NCBI GenBank assembly: GCA_963556695.1
Contig: CAUWAG010000018.1
Coordinates: 2,418,001 to 2,482,000 of the forward strand
DNA from: Anthostomella pinea
Lineage: Eukaryota > Ascomycota > Sordariomycetes > Xylariales > Xylariaceae
Length of the DNA: 64,000 nucleotides
Reading direction: 5' to 3'
This document shows positions 24,802 to 36,963 of this stretch, piece by piece; positions within the stretch are counted from its first letter, which is position 1, and each line of letters starts with the position of its first letter. The notes beneath the pieces were generated by a model that was given only the letters and a program-made list of their open reading frames with translations, had not been told where the DNA came from and searched no databases. Both the position numbers and the translations under genes were made by a program.

Positions 24802-25905
24802 TGGCGGCGAGCCATTATTGCGACGATGGCGAAGGGGACGCTGCCGTGTTCAGCTCGGACACGGATCGTGGAAGTAGCCTGGCAGGGCTCACAAACTGGC
24901 TGGATCATGGAGGTTACGGCTGGCTGGCTGGTTGGGGGGTGTCTTTGTCGCTCATGATTGCATATTGCATGGTGCCTGTTGCATACTGCATGGATATTGG
25001 AGTTTTCGATTTTGCAAGACAACATAGACTGTTGATGAGATACCCGGCATAGTCCAAAGATGCAAAGATGCTAAAGGAGAGCGTCGGCTACAGGATAGAG
25101 ACTATTGTAATTATAGGAGCCTTCGACATGTAAGGCACGATGCAAACAGTGGCGTGCATTGCTGCTCGTGTGTTGAGTAGGTTAGATACTTTACCTAACT
25201 TTAAGAGAGAGATGGTGGGAAATTGGCTCGGCGTGATAATGAATGTCATGCGAGAGTATCACGTTTCAACCGTTGATGAGTCATGTATTAAATTGATTTG
25301 CCGGGGTCCTCTCCGGCACGCGTGCATGGGAAATGGGAAATGGGAAATGGGAAATAAGCATCGGACGGTGGCACAAAGTTGAAAACGGATTGCCACCCTG
25401 CCGGGATGCGGGCTGGCGGGATGCCAAAGTTCCAACCTTGGAAACGTACGACTGCAGGTGGTCAGTGGCAGAGTGGGCTGGTGGGCTGGTGGGCTGGCCG
25501 GTAACGCCACCCGTCAGCTGGTGGGCTCAGCACTAAAGGCTGGAGTTATGGAGTTAAGGAGTCAGTGTTGTCGATCGCGCTCACCACCCGCGGCGTGCGC
25601 GGAACCCCAGGAGTGAGGAGTCCAGTCCAGGACCACCTAATTTCACATTTCTTCTGCATCTCGAGCTAACAAGACAAGCCTGGCTGCTTGCTTACATAGC
25701 AATAGGACCATCCATCCCCTGAAAAGTCGAACGTCCACTCGACTGCTGCTCTACCTTATTCATTCCTCCTCTCTCTGTTTCCTGTCTGCTTCGCCAACTG
25801 CGTACACTCCTTCGATCTCTGCACCTCGAGTACTTCCTTCCTGTGATTGCGCTGAAACATTAAAAAACCACTAAACGCTGTACAACTACAACTACGACTA
25901 CCACC
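24802..25905. other. Intergenic region with short minisatellites
   Basis: No gene. It carries four copies of ATGGGAA at 25326-25355 and three of GTGGGCTG at 25473-25496. The final ~250 nt are CT-rich with a CTACAACTACAACTACGAC leader, consistent with the fatty-acid hydroxylase 5' UTR. Confidence 0.6.
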
Positions 25906-27093
25906 ATGCCCGGTCGAATGCTGCCGACGCTGACCCAGGCGGAGGTCGAGTCGCATAAAACCGAGAAGTCCTGCTATGTCACCCTCGGCACGAATGTCTA
26001 CGACATCACCGACTTCCTCGATTCTCATCCCGGCGGGCCCGAGCTCATCCTGGAGTACGCCGGCAAGGATGTCACCCATATCCTCAAGGACGAGGACTCC
26101 CACACCCACTCCGAATCCGCCTACGAGATCCTAGACGAGTCTCTCGTCGCATTCCTCGTTAACGAGAAGATCGCCCCGAATGGAGACGTGCAGAGGAAGA
26201 TCAACGACTCGCAGATCAACGACGAGGTTACACCCTTGATCCACCCGCGAACCGGCATGTCCTGCGAGGAAGATCTGAGCAGGGAGACCGACATCAGCAA
26301 CGACTACAAGCAACACAAGTTCCTCGACCTGAACAGGCCGTTGTTGATGCAAGTGTGGAATGGAGGCTTCAGCAAAGAATTCTATTTGGATCAGGTCCAC
26401 AGACCGAGGCATTACAAAGGAGGCGCATCGGCCCCGTTGTTTGGGAACTTCCTCGAGCCGCTCAGTCTGACACCCTGGTGGGTGGTCCCTATGGTGTGGC
26501 TCCCAGCAATCGCCTATGGTAGCTACCTGGCGTTCCAAGGCTTCGACAATCCGGCCCTGTTCGCTGTGAGCTGGCTTCTGGGTATCGGCGTATGGTCTCT
26601 GGTGGAATACGTCCTCCACCGATTCCTCTTCCATCTGGACTAGTACGTCGCTCATTCTCCTTATCCCTGCAGGACCGTCATATTTACTGACTTGCCTTGC
26701 AGCTATCTTCCGGACAACCGGGCAGCCATTACTCTGCATTTCTTGCTCCACGGTGTTCACCACTACCTGCCGATGGACAGGTACCGCCTGGTGATGCCGC
26801 CCACGCTCTTCGTGGTGCTCGCGACCCCATTTTGGAAGTTGGCGCACACTTTGTTCTACTGGAACTGGCATCTGGCTACTGCCATCTACTGTGGCGGCAT
26901 CTTCGGATACGTCTGCTACGACCTGACACACTACTTCCTCCACCACCAGAACCTTCCTCTCTGGTACAAGGACCTCAAGAAGTACCATCTTGCGCACCAC
27001 TTCCTAGACTACGAGCTCGGCTTCGGAGTGACCAGTCGCTTCTGGGACCAGGTCTTTGGCACTGAGCTAGTGACTGTGGTCAAGGCTAAATGA
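25906..27093 (+). CDS. scs7: Sphingolipid fatty-acid alpha (2)-hydroxylase
   Basis: Two exons, 25906-26642 and 26703-27093, 375 aa, matching the Scs7/Fah1 length. The enzyme puts the 2-hydroxyl on very-long-chain acyl groups of ceramide in the ER membrane. The N-terminal cytochrome b5 domain shows the haem motif HPGG (H41) and a second His region (DSHTHSE, about 66-72). The C-terminal membrane di-iron domain has the histidine series HRFLFHLDYY (created across the splice), HFLLHGVHHYLP, HYFLHHQNLP and YHLAHHF, between hydrophobic helices such as WVVPMVWLPAIAYGSYLAF. All expected His clusters are present, so it should be active. The start has a perfect CCACCATGCC context. Confidence 0.95.
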
Positions 27094-27807
27094 AAAGGCA
27101 GCATTCCTCCCTCGCCGTCCATATAATAATGAATGCGGCGGCAGGACCGTTGCCTGTACTAAGTTGCCTTGGGTGCGCTATGGTTGGGTAGAGATTCACA
27201 CCACATAATGATCATGGAAGGCGTTCAGGAGGGATCCGCATGATGCGATGCGTAGAGACTGGTACATACCTACTCAGCTTACTTGATTCATAATACACCT
27301 AATAATGGTCTGTTCATACGCTTCTAATGCTGGACTGACTCATCCATGCCCTCGTCTTGCTCGACTGCCGGACACCGACTGTTTGGGAAAATCAAATAGC
27401 CTGTACCAATGCCGTGTTCATGACATTGTGTGTTCCGAACACTGTTGCAAAAACCCGTCCTCGCGGCTGTAATTATTAAACGTTCCTGGCGAAGACGGGC
27501 CTACAAAGCATGGCAGTGTGCCTGCCTGTTTCCACCCGCCACAGCCTCTACCAGTACCGAGGTAACGCCGCGCTAACGATTTCTTACATATTCTACCGCC
27601 TCCACCTCAGGCTCTCAGGTTCACCTTGTTAGGTTCTTCCCAATCCCAACCTCGTCCGGATAGAGGTATTTCCATTAATATCAACTCGCCGGTCTACCCT
27701 GCCCACCGTCCCTCTTCGCTGATCAAGAGTGCTTCTTGACAGGTAGACCCATACACACACACCACTTTTGCGACAGTCCATTTGCGCGACCTAATACCCT
27801 TGCAAAG
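27094..27807. other. Intergenic region
   Basis: About 700 nt between two tandem genes, with no ORF of interest. It holds the 3' end of the hydroxylase transcript and the promoter/leader of the RNA-binding protein. Confidence 0.55.
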
Positions 27808-29691
27808 ATGGCTACCCTCGACGTCGAAGCCTTGCTCGATGCAACCGCAAGCAAGACGGAAGAAACCAAAGAGTCCGAAGGCCGTTTGAAGTCCGAACCA
27901 AGCGAACGCAAAGACCGCGATCGTTCTTCTGACCGCTCACGACGCGACCGCAGCCCCCGAAGACGAGATCGCAGTAATGACCGCGGGCGACGCGACCGCA
28001 GCCCCAGAAGACGTGAGCGTAGCAGCGACCGAAGACGACGGGATCGTGGCGATGACAGAGAAGCTACCCCGCGAAGTGATACGGGTAGCCACAAGAGTAG
28101 GCGCAGAAGCCGGAGCCGTGATGATGACCGCCGAAACTCACGTCGTCACAGAGGAGGTGACGGAGATTTCTACCGCGGTGGTCGTGGCGGCCGAGATCGC
28201 TCCCGCTCCCGCTCTCCTCGCCGTAACTACCGTCCTAGAGATGACCACCGCGGCGATCGTGATGATCGCAGCCACTACCGAGGCCGAGATGATGACAGAC
28301 CTCGGGGCGGACGCACGCCAAAGCGCGATGCTACTCCGGCTTTGACCGAAGACGAGCGAGATCGCCGCACCGTCTTCGTTCAGCAGCTCGCTGCCCGTCT
28401 TCGAACCAAGGAGTTGAAGGAGTTCTTCGAAAAGGTCGGCCCTGTGAATGAGGCCCAGATAGTCAAGGACCGTATCAGTGGGAGATCGAAGGGGTATGTA
28501 CTTCAAGAAGTGATATGCCTCCAAGTACGTGTTGCTAACATGATTACAGAGTCGGCTACGTTGAATTCAAGGCCGAAGAATCCGTTACTGCAGCCCTTCA
28601 GCTTACTGGTCAAAAACTGCTAGGTATCCCGGTCATCGTCCAGCTTACCGAAGCGGAAAAGAATCGCCAAGTCCGCACCACCGACGGTGGTGGCTCTACC
28701 GCCAACTCAATCCCCTTCCATCGCCTCTACGTAGGAAACATTCACTTTAGCATCACCGAGCAAGATCTGCAGAACGTCTTTGAACCTTTCGGCGAGCTTG
28801 AATTCGTCCAGCTCCAGAAGGACGACAATGGCCGCAGCCGTGGCTATGGGTTTGTACAGTTAGTCTCACATATTCTGTTTTTCGTCGGCTGTATACTGAC
28901 CACTCTGTCGTAGGTTTCGTGAAGCTGATCAGGCACGTGAAGCACTGGAAAAGATGAACGGGTTCGACCTGGCTGGTCGCCCGATTCGCGTTGGTCTTGG
29001 AAACGATAAGTTTACCCCCGAGTCAACCGCCAATCTCCTACAGAGATTCCAGGGTCAGAACCAACCATACCAGGGATCGGCATTTTCCGGTGCTGGTGGA
29101 CGCGGTCCCCAAGCTTCTGGCTTCGATCGGGCCGGTGGCCGTGATAACGACAAGGCCAACGGTGCCAGCGCCTTAGATGATACCGACGTTGCCGGTGTGA
29201 ACTTTAACAACTATAGTCGAGACGCCCTGATGCGAAAACTCGCGCGAACGGATGAGCCCTCAACTGGAGGACGTGACGAAAGACAGGTTCTGAAGCCCAA
29301 GACCGAGACTAAGCCATTGCCTGTTAACGTCAACATGGCTAGCCGTTGCGTGGTTTTGCACAACATGTTTGATCCCACTGAGTAAGTTTTAACTCCCTTC
29401 GCCGAAGACTACTCACTGACACGTATCTATAGGGAAGAAGGTGAAAGTTGGATCAAGGAATTGGAGGATGACGTTCGACAGGAAGCCGAAGACAAATATG
29501 GCCATGTGGTCCACATATCGCTTGACCCGAACTCGCAGGGCGACATCTACCTCAAATTCGACAAGGTCCAAGGAGGCGAGAACGCCATCAAGGGTCTAAA
29601 CGGCCGGTACTTCGGTGGACGCATGATCAGCGCCGCCCCTGTTGTGGATGCAGTCTACAGCAGTTTGTTCTCTCGCACGAAGGCTATCTAA
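27808..29691 (+). CDS. rsd1: RBM39/Rsd1-like SR-type splicing factor with RRMs
   Basis: Four exons: 27808-28493, 28550-28858, 28914-29381, 29433-29691. They sum to 1722 nt, 573 aa. The N-terminal ~180 residues are an RS/RD-rich domain ([16 protein letters not shown] repeats) that targets nuclear speckles. RRM1 begins at [11 protein letters not shown], with RNP1 KGVGYVEF made by joining exons 1 and 2. RRM2 begins at [10 protein letters not shown], with RNP1 RGYGFVQF made by joining exons 2 and 3. The C-terminus ([11 protein letters not shown]..., then [13 protein letters not shown] and FGGRMISA) is a U2AF-homology-type third RRM. This order matches CC1.3/RBM39, which couples U2AF/U2 snRNP recruitment to splice-site choice. 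Two of three introns split RNP1-coding sequence, so intron retention would disable an RRM. Confidence 0.93.
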
Positions 29692-31562
29692 GATGCTAAT
29701 CCTGGCCTGGCCCTTGCTTCCTCTAGGAAACTGCACAGTAAGCTCAAGCAATACCATTGCCAGTGCCATCAAGAACACACCCTCTGACTGAATCTGCAAC
29801 AGGCAAGAAACCATAATTCCCACTAAACACCATAGACCGCAAACCTGGTCCACCGGATTGCCAGTCTCGTCACCCTTATATTGGTAACGACATCACCTTG
29901 GCGACAAGTTCACCGAGGTCGCGCGACGTTACTCCCTGCCTAATCTGTAGCGGATGATCGGTTGACTTCACGCTGATTTTGCAGCAGCACGATCCTCCGG
30001 AGCACGCATCTCGAGACACATATTGGCACACTTCTGCTGATAACCTGCTAGACTGGATTCCCCTTCGGACCTTTGCGATGCAACTGAATGCACTCATCGC
30101 GTATGGATGGTAGGCACAGCTAGGTACTTAGACTCTGTGAAACTAAATATTTGCCATAGGCATACATAACCACCTGGCTCCGTTCTTCGAGTGATGTTTC
30201 CTTCATGTTGGACAGTCAAGCTCACTCGGCAACTCCACTGCATATGATTTTTGGGTCAAACTATATGGAGCAGGATCTTTGCTCGCTACACCCTAGATTC
30301 GACACTAGCTATTATCTGTCACGATATTCGCTGTACACCAGGACTAATAGTTGACGATAGGTAGACACTACCGAGTCCCAGGGGCTCTTTCTCCGTCCCC
30401 AGCTCTCCCAATGCCATGGACTATGTGATAAGTCATCTTCACCTTGAAGTCAGCCTATACCCTTTGCAGAACTCAGCTCAATCCTGTGTCCTAGGTTTGC
30501 CCGTCCTATTTGCTGTGCGAAACCACTTCTACGTCGAGTCGGGTGTCCCAGGCTTCCGCGCAGTATCTCTTGAAAGCACAGGATGGATGCTGGACCCCCA
30601 TCGTCTTCCTTCGTGGCTGTGGTCTAGTCTCGGCTGACGTGGTTTCACATAGACTGGCTTCGAGCACCTATAGGTCTTAATCTCTCGATATGATAAGATA
30701 TTCCGACTTTCTGTTTCAACAAGAATAAATCTGAAGTATTTTTTCACACGGGGTCGGCTCTTCTCCACATGGGCCGGGGATTACGAGGTGATAACCGCCG
30801 TCGTCTGATATCCGATGGCGGGATGTCTGTTACATCGCCCGGCGCCCCAGACCGGCATCAGTCTTTTTCATGTCGTTCTCCCGAGGGTCGATCTCTCCAC
30901 AAAGAACCGAGTCATACTGGAACGGGGAATATATATCCCACGCGCTCATTCTGCGGCATTTTTCTTCATTCCACAACTTGTGGTTCATAAGTGCGGTGCA
31001 TTTTCCGCCCGGACATGACCGTTGAAGAAGTTTTAGAGCCTATTCGGTGAAATCCCGGGTTTCTCCACTCAACTAAGCTGCGATATCCACACAGGACCGA
31101 CGGAGCCGTGAGAGCCTCAAGTCTAGGCAAGCTCTGAGACAAACAACACTCACCAATAGTGGTGACGAGTTTGACAACAGTCTTAGCGGAGGACACCAAG
31201 TGGGACGTGAACAATGATTGAGGCATTTGGACTGCTTTACCTCTGGCTGCTACTGTGGTTTTGACCAAGTGGGCATCCAACCATACTCAAGACTCTGGAC
31301 GAATGCTGCTTTGTAATAATGGTGACGCGGTTGCAAGGCTTGCGATGGAGCAGGTTGTCCTGGTTGCAGTTATGGATCTGATCTCGTAATAGGCAACGAG
31401 TGGACTGGTCAAGGACAATATAAAGGACGATGTCGCCGGTACCGCATGGCGAAACCATTCTGCTAAAGCGTATTGAACCAACCTCGTACCATACCTTGGA
31501 CTCGACCACTCAACCAACTTAATACCAATCACTGAGACCTTATACAAGATATACTGTTCGAG
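29692..31562. other. Intergenic region, nothing recognised
   Basis: About 1.9 kb separating two plus-strand genes. Only short unsupported ORFs. The part next to the alcohol dehydrogenase probably contains its promoter. Confidence 0.55.
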
Positions 31563-32717
31563 ATGGCCGCAACCGACTACAAGTTTAAGGGATGGAACGC
31601 CCTGGACGCCACCGCAGCCGAGGGAAAGATGGTCTGGCGAGAGTTTGAGCCCAAGCGATGGGAGGAGAACGACGTCGACATCAAGATCACACACGCCGGC
31701 ATCTGCGGTAGCGACATCCACACACTGCGCAGCGGATGGGGCGAAACCGCCTACCCCTGTGTTGTCGGCCACGAGATTGTCGGAACAGCTGTCAAAGTCG
31801 GCTCCAAGGTCGAGGGTATCAAGGTTGGCGACCGTGTTGGCGTCGGTGCCCAGAGTGACTCCTGCCTGGGTCGTTTCGGCGACTGCGAGGACTGCGCTGC
31901 CGGCGACGAGAACTACTGCGACAAGGTCGTCGGTACCTACAACAGCAAGCACTTCAACGGCGATGCCTCGCAGGGTGGCTACGCTACTTACCACCGGTCT
32001 CCCTCCCACTTCGTGATCAAGATCCCCGATGGTGTTCCGTCTCAGGAGGCCGCTCCCATGATGTGCGGCGGTGTCACCGTTTACGCTCCGCTCAAGAACT
32101 ACAACGTCGGCCCGGGCATGACTGTTGGTATCGTGGGTGTCGGTGGTTTGGGCCACTATGGTGTCAAGTTTGCCAGTGCTCTCGGCGCCAAGGTCGTGGG
32201 TATCTCCAGAAAGGAGGCCAAGCGGGGCGAGGTTCTCGAGCTCGGTGCCGCCGACTACATCGCCACCGATGACAACGAGGACTGGGTCAAGAAGCACTAC
32301 CGCAGCTTGGACCTTATCATCTCTACCGTCGCATCATCCAAGGTTAGTGGACGCGGATACCATTCTTGTCATCCATTCATACCTCACATACTAACAGGTT
32401 ACTTATTACCTTAGGTCCCCATCAACGACTACTTCCAACTCTTGAAGAAGAAGGGCAACTTCGTCCAGGTCGGCATACCCGAGGACGGCGCTATGCCCAT
32501 TGCCGTACCCTCGGTCGTCTTTGGTCAGAAGAAGTTCACCGGATCTCTGATCGGATCCCCGGCCAACCTGAGGGAGATGCTGGAGCTCGTGGCGAGGAAC
32601 AACCTGAGAGGCATGATCCAGGAGCGTCCCATGAAGGACGCCAACCAAGCTATCGTAGATTTGGAAGCTGGTAAGGCCAGGTACCGATACGTCCTGTTCA
32701 ACGAGGACGCCGCCTAG
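31563..32717 (+). CDS. Zinc-dependent NADP(H) alcohol dehydrogenase (CAD/ADH6-like)
   Basis: Two exons, 31563-32342 and 32415-32717, 360 aa, full length for medium-chain dehydrogenases. Catalytic zinc ligands are visible in GICGSDIHTL (Cys) and GHEIVG (His-Glu). The structural-zinc lobe is the Cys-rich CLGRFGDCEDCAAGDENYC. The nucleotide-binding Rossmann motif is GVGGLGHYGVKF, with the following SRKEAKRGE strand end suggesting NADP preference as in cinnamyl-alcohol/ADH6 enzymes. It likely reduces a range of aldehydes in the cytosol; the true substrate is unknown. Exon 2 starts at VPINDYF after an acceptor at ttag. The opposite strand has a long shadow ORF caused by codon bias only. Confidence 0.93.
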
Positions 32718-34104
32718 ATGGTATGATGTATGATATGAATAGTTAAGAGGCGAAAAACAACAAGCAGCTCTTTGGACTTCATGACGGCATTGGCACGTGC
32801 GAACTCACGCCGGGTAGCACCAAGTCTGCTGGGTACGCGATGTGGGCCACGATGGCTGACGAGGCGCCTACGCGCCGGTACTGCGACGATGTTGGGATGG
32901 GCTGAAGCTGTGCACGATATTGAACCGCGTAGCTGCTGGCGAGGGAGCCGTACTCGTCTTTGCAGGCTGCTGACTGCGCTGGCGTTAGAGCATAGTTGAG
33001 TAAACAACCATTGTCTTCACGGCTTCAAGGTGACATAGCAGTGCTTGGCTAGGAAACGAGCCACCATCGGACATCACAACGAAACCAGTCGATAACAAAA
33101 GAAAATATCGACCGCGCATAGATAGGGGAAGAAATGATGCAGCATAGCAATTGTCACTCGGCGGCAAGGCCCTTGAAGGACGTGATCTTCGAAAATCTAG
33201 AGCTATATCCGCCCCCTATTCTTTGCGTCCTTCACTATGCCAGATACACACATTTCGACGTCACTGCAACGACTTCATCATGCCGTTGCGTCGAGAGCAA
33301 GCAGCGCATTTATTATCATGAACTCTCCCTCTGGCTACATCCGGCACGTGGAATAGCACTCCGACGCCGCCTGTGGTATACTGAGGACGACCATGTCTAA
33401 GGAATCAGCGAGTGAATGGCCCCATCCCGGAGGCTTAAGTCTATACCTAGCTTGGGTCAAAGCAAGAGGAATCAATTCCCTCCTCCACCACATCATGTTG
33501 ATAATAGCTTCTATTGCGTGGTACGAGAAGATATCATGTTCGGTGAGGAGGACATCTTCTAAGACATGAGTAGATCAGATGGGCAGAATCAGAAGAACGA
33601 GAGGTGTATGCGGTTTCGCCGGCCAAGTTCCCACCAATCCATCACTCAACTGACTATGAATGGAAAAGGGAAGGCTGCAGGAGTCTGGTGTTAAGTATAG
33701 CAGCAGGCAGTGGATTATTCCATACCTAACACTTGGGAAGACGACACTCGGCTACTCCTTATGGCACTATCGATCCTTATCTATGCTGAGCACTGCCGCT
33801 CAAGCCTACTTACTCATGAGGCATATTATGATGGCTGGATTGCGAATTTGTCCTGTAGATCTGGCAGGCCATTCGTTTCATATGGAAAGCCAGCCTCTAG
33901 GTCTTCGAGGTTTGCCCGGCATCCGCGACGCAGCGATGCGTTCCCCATACAACTCACCTCGTCTTAGAGAAACCACTGAGCCAGAGTGATTATCCATTAT
34001 GGCGGCCATCGCATAGGGCCATTCCCACGCCGATGACCTGCGCCAGAAACCGGCTGCACATACCGCCCTAGGTATACCTATACTCACGGTCCCAATCACA
34101 ACCC
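32718..34104. other. Convergent intergenic region
   Basis: About 1.4 kb between the 3' ends of the alcohol dehydrogenase (+) and the Nudix protein (-). Short ORFs on both strands lack motifs; nothing else seen. Confidence 0.55.
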
Positions 34105-35170
34105 CTATGGCGGCGCCGTCCTAAAGGGCAGCCTGCGATGCAAATGCATCGTAATCTCCGCAAGACGGGGTTCATTCTCCGCCGTAATAACACCATGCCT
34201 CACAAGGAAATCCACCAGCACAGCCGCAGCATCGGGCTTGAACTCGCGCCCCAGCAGCGCGCGCTGCACCTCCGGCACGCTCATCAGCGCAAATCCTTTC
34301 ACCTCGTCATCGTGGGGTTTTGGTATGACGTCCGCGGGCAGCTCCATGTCGTACGCGTAGATCAGGTCCGGCACGACGAGGCCCTGCTCGCCGGGGAACT
34401 CAGCGCCCGTGGCGCTGACGTAGGTGAGGACGCCGGCGGAGAGTATGTTTTTGCGGACTAGACTGGGCGGCAGGGAGGCTTCCTCGCCGGCTTCGGCGAT
34501 GATGGTGTCGAGAGGGCTGGTGCCCGCTTTGATGCCGCCGGCTACGCTTACGTCGAGCATGCCGGGGCTGGTGTACAGATGTGCCGCGCGGCGCGGGATC
34601 CAGAGCTTCATCGTGCCGTTAGTTTCGTTATCTTGTCGTTGTCGTTCAAGTCCTGGGTAATGGTGTAGGCTGTGAGGTGCGCGCCCCGACACGTGATGCC
34701 GAAGAGCGAGGACGCGAATCGCTCGATGCGGACTGGGTGCGGCGCCCCTATGACGGCAAAGGGCTCGCTGTGCTGCCGCGCGATGCAGTGGAAGATGTCC
34801 CGCTCGATGCAGATGCTGACTAGGGCTGCGAAGGCGGCGTTGACGGCGCCGGCCGTGTCTGCGCCGTGGGAGGCGTCGAGCACGGTGACGCTGCGCGGGG
34901 CGGTGTCTTGCACGCGGAAGTGAGATGTCCAGGGCATCTTCTCCACGATTGCGGGCAGAATGTAGCCGTGAGGCTGGGCGTCTTCGGGGAGGAACAGCTG
35001 GTAGTAGACATCTTCTGGCTTGATGTCGTAGGGGAAGCTTTACCACGTGGTGTGAGCATGGTTGCGCTATGTCGGTGAGAGGTGAGGAAGACCATCTAGT
35101 GCTACTCAACTTACTTATCGCAGGACTGTACTATCGTAAGATAGCTTTTACTCTCTGTGATACTCGCCAT
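34105..35170 (-). CDS. DUF4743 + Nudix hydrolase-like protein, apparent frameshift
   Basis: Exon 1 is 35170-35115 (MASITESKSY...), then an intron 35114-35038, then 35037 down to the TGA near 34105. The N-terminal DUF4743-type domain (YYQLFLPEDAQPHGYILP, MPWTSHF, IERFASSLFGITCRGAHLTAY) is in one frame. The Nudix part (MKLWIPRRAAHLYTSPGMLD, VAGGIKAGTS, AEAGEEASL) is in another. The two frames overlap only at about 34605-34665, and I find no GT-AG intron there. So either a one- or two-base indel breaks the gene or the assembly has an error. The layout matches the C-terminal half of Tnr3/YJR142W-type proteins, Nudix enzymes acting on damaged thiamine pyrophosphate forms. Active if the frame is really intact; broken otherwise. 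Confidence 0.8.
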
Positions 35171-36448
35171 CCTGTTGTTTGATACTGAGACACGATCAGT
35201 ATCTGCCTGTTCGTTCTTGCATGGTGGTGAGTATGACGAGGTGGGCGTTTAGGGGGTTGCGCAAGCAGAACTTCACGGCGCCACGTACCTTGTGACGAAC
35301 CTACGAGTGCGGCGGTTTGTCTCGTGATTATAGAAACGCTCAGGGGTCTTGAACTCGTGGGCAAGTCAATTGAGTCTTGAAGCTGGTCGCTAGTCCACTC
35401 AATTCAATTACTACTGACCTGGTAACTCATCTGATTCCAGGCGTTGCATCTTGAAGCATCAGGAAATCGGCTTCAGGGGTTGTCGGCAGCCCTGCCGCAG
35501 TGGCGGGCGCTCGGACCACGGGTACCACAGCACTTTTAAGACAGAACTTGATCACTTCACATACTTCGTACATAGCAGCCGACTTTAGGAGTATACGAGT
35601 TGCATCGTTTGAACAGAATGGGTGATTCTGGGATTGGGTCAGTACAATGGCAGACTGGCAGCATACAGTACGCACTAGGTAGAGTCCCCATTTCCCCCTT
35701 TCCCCCTTTTCCTCGTTGAACTTTAGACTGAGCCGAGATGACCATCATGTCCCAGGCCTCATCTCTTGGTTTCTCGCCAGAGTGCAGGTATGGATGCCGA
35801 GCCCCGGCCCAGTTACCAATTGCGACCAGATTCAGTTGAGAAGACGTAGTAAGTCCCAAGCCTTTACTTCGAGTTTCCATCAATAGCGAAGTGATGATTT
35901 GTTGAAGAGATGAACATATGTCATGCCATATCTGGGTGTCAAAACGTTCGTCTCATAGACCAATCAATGTACCTTGTTTGTTCCGTGTGGGTTGCAGGAT
36001 GCAATGATGGATGCATGGGTTGAAGCGCCAAGAAGGGGTCCGGGCAGAACCGCGGAGTAACACATTGTCAAACCAAGCCACGGATGTAGTAAGAAGGATT
36101 TGGCAGCAAACAAGCAAGCTGCATAGGAACGGAAGGAATGTGTGACATGGCATCAAAGATTTATAAATCGAGGCGGGTGTAATCCGTGGTTGAAAGTCGA
36201 CTTGGGCGAATGGCAAGTAAGGGGGAGGGTGTTCATGCAGGAAGAGTATCAAAGCGCATGGGAACGGAACCGCAAAAGCGGATCTACAGATATACAACTG
36301 TCCACCAATCCACTCACTCATTCATTCACTCACTCGGTCACTCACTCACCCGGCCTCTACCCCGAACGAGGGAATGCTTGGTGAACCCGAGTTTCAAAAC
36401 ACAGCGGACGACCGGAAAGGCACCCAACGAGAACATCGCTCAGCGACG
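35171..36448. other. Divergent intergenic region
   Basis: About 1.3 kb between the Nudix protein (-) and the MIT protein (+). No supported gene. A degenerate CACT/CATT repeat (36310-36350) lies just upstream of the MIT gene. Confidence 0.5.
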
Positions 36449-36747
36449 ATGCCCTCGCAGAAGGCCATGCTGTCTTCGGCCCTGGCCAAGGCGAGCACGG
36501 CGGTTCAACTCGACAACGCCCAGTATCACAGCGGCGCGCGGAAGTACTACGCAGAAGCATGCGAACTCTTACAACAAATCATCGCGAGAGCTAGCAACGA
36601 GGAAGACAGGAAGAAGCTCGACGGAATAGTAAGTAACACTGGGCGGTAGGTTGTGCAAACGAGGGCCTCTTAACTAATACTCGGCAGCGAGTGAGATACA
36701 TACTTCGGATACGACAATTGGATGCATTATTACCGGAGGAGCCGTGA
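36449..36747 (+). CDS. Small stand-alone MIT-domain protein
   Basis: Two exons, 36449-36628 and 36688-36747, 79 aa. The product is one MIT (microtubule interacting and trafficking) three-helix bundle. Helix 1 is in MLSSALAKASTAVQLDNAQ, helix 2 in ARKYYAEACELLQQIIARA, and helix 3 crosses the intron (EEDRKKLDGI to RVRYILRIRQLDALL). The intron has gtaagt, a TAACTAATAC branch site and a cag acceptor. MIT domains bind ESCRT-III tails or microtubules. In fungi the same sequence type usually forms the N-terminus of a much longer protein, so this is either a true solo MIT protein or a truncated paralogue. An upstream in-frame ATG at 36374 would add 25 residues of low-quality sequence. Too short for most gene finders. 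Confidence 0.7.
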
Positions 36748-36963
36748 GAAGGAGGAGGGACATTGCACTCTCAAATCAGACTGCTATTGTGTGTTGGAAT
36801 TGAAGACGACCTGGACTGGACCAGGCTGCATATACCCAAGCGTGTTGGCATTTTCATCCCGAGACTCACAGTCAGTTCGCCGAAGCTGCCTTGGTGGTAC
36901 AACAAGTGAGATTTGTACAGTAATGCTACACTGAATACAAAGAAGGGCTGCTTCACGCAAGCC

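Noticed and set aside
26131..27000. Minus-strand 289-codon frame opposite scs7
   Set aside because: Antisense shadow of a well-supported gene; it runs across the scs7 intron.
31287..32297. Minus-strand 336-codon frame over the alcohol dehydrogenase
   Set aside because: It mirrors the codon bias of the real gene on the other strand; the product is a Val/Gly/Asp-rich non-motif sequence.
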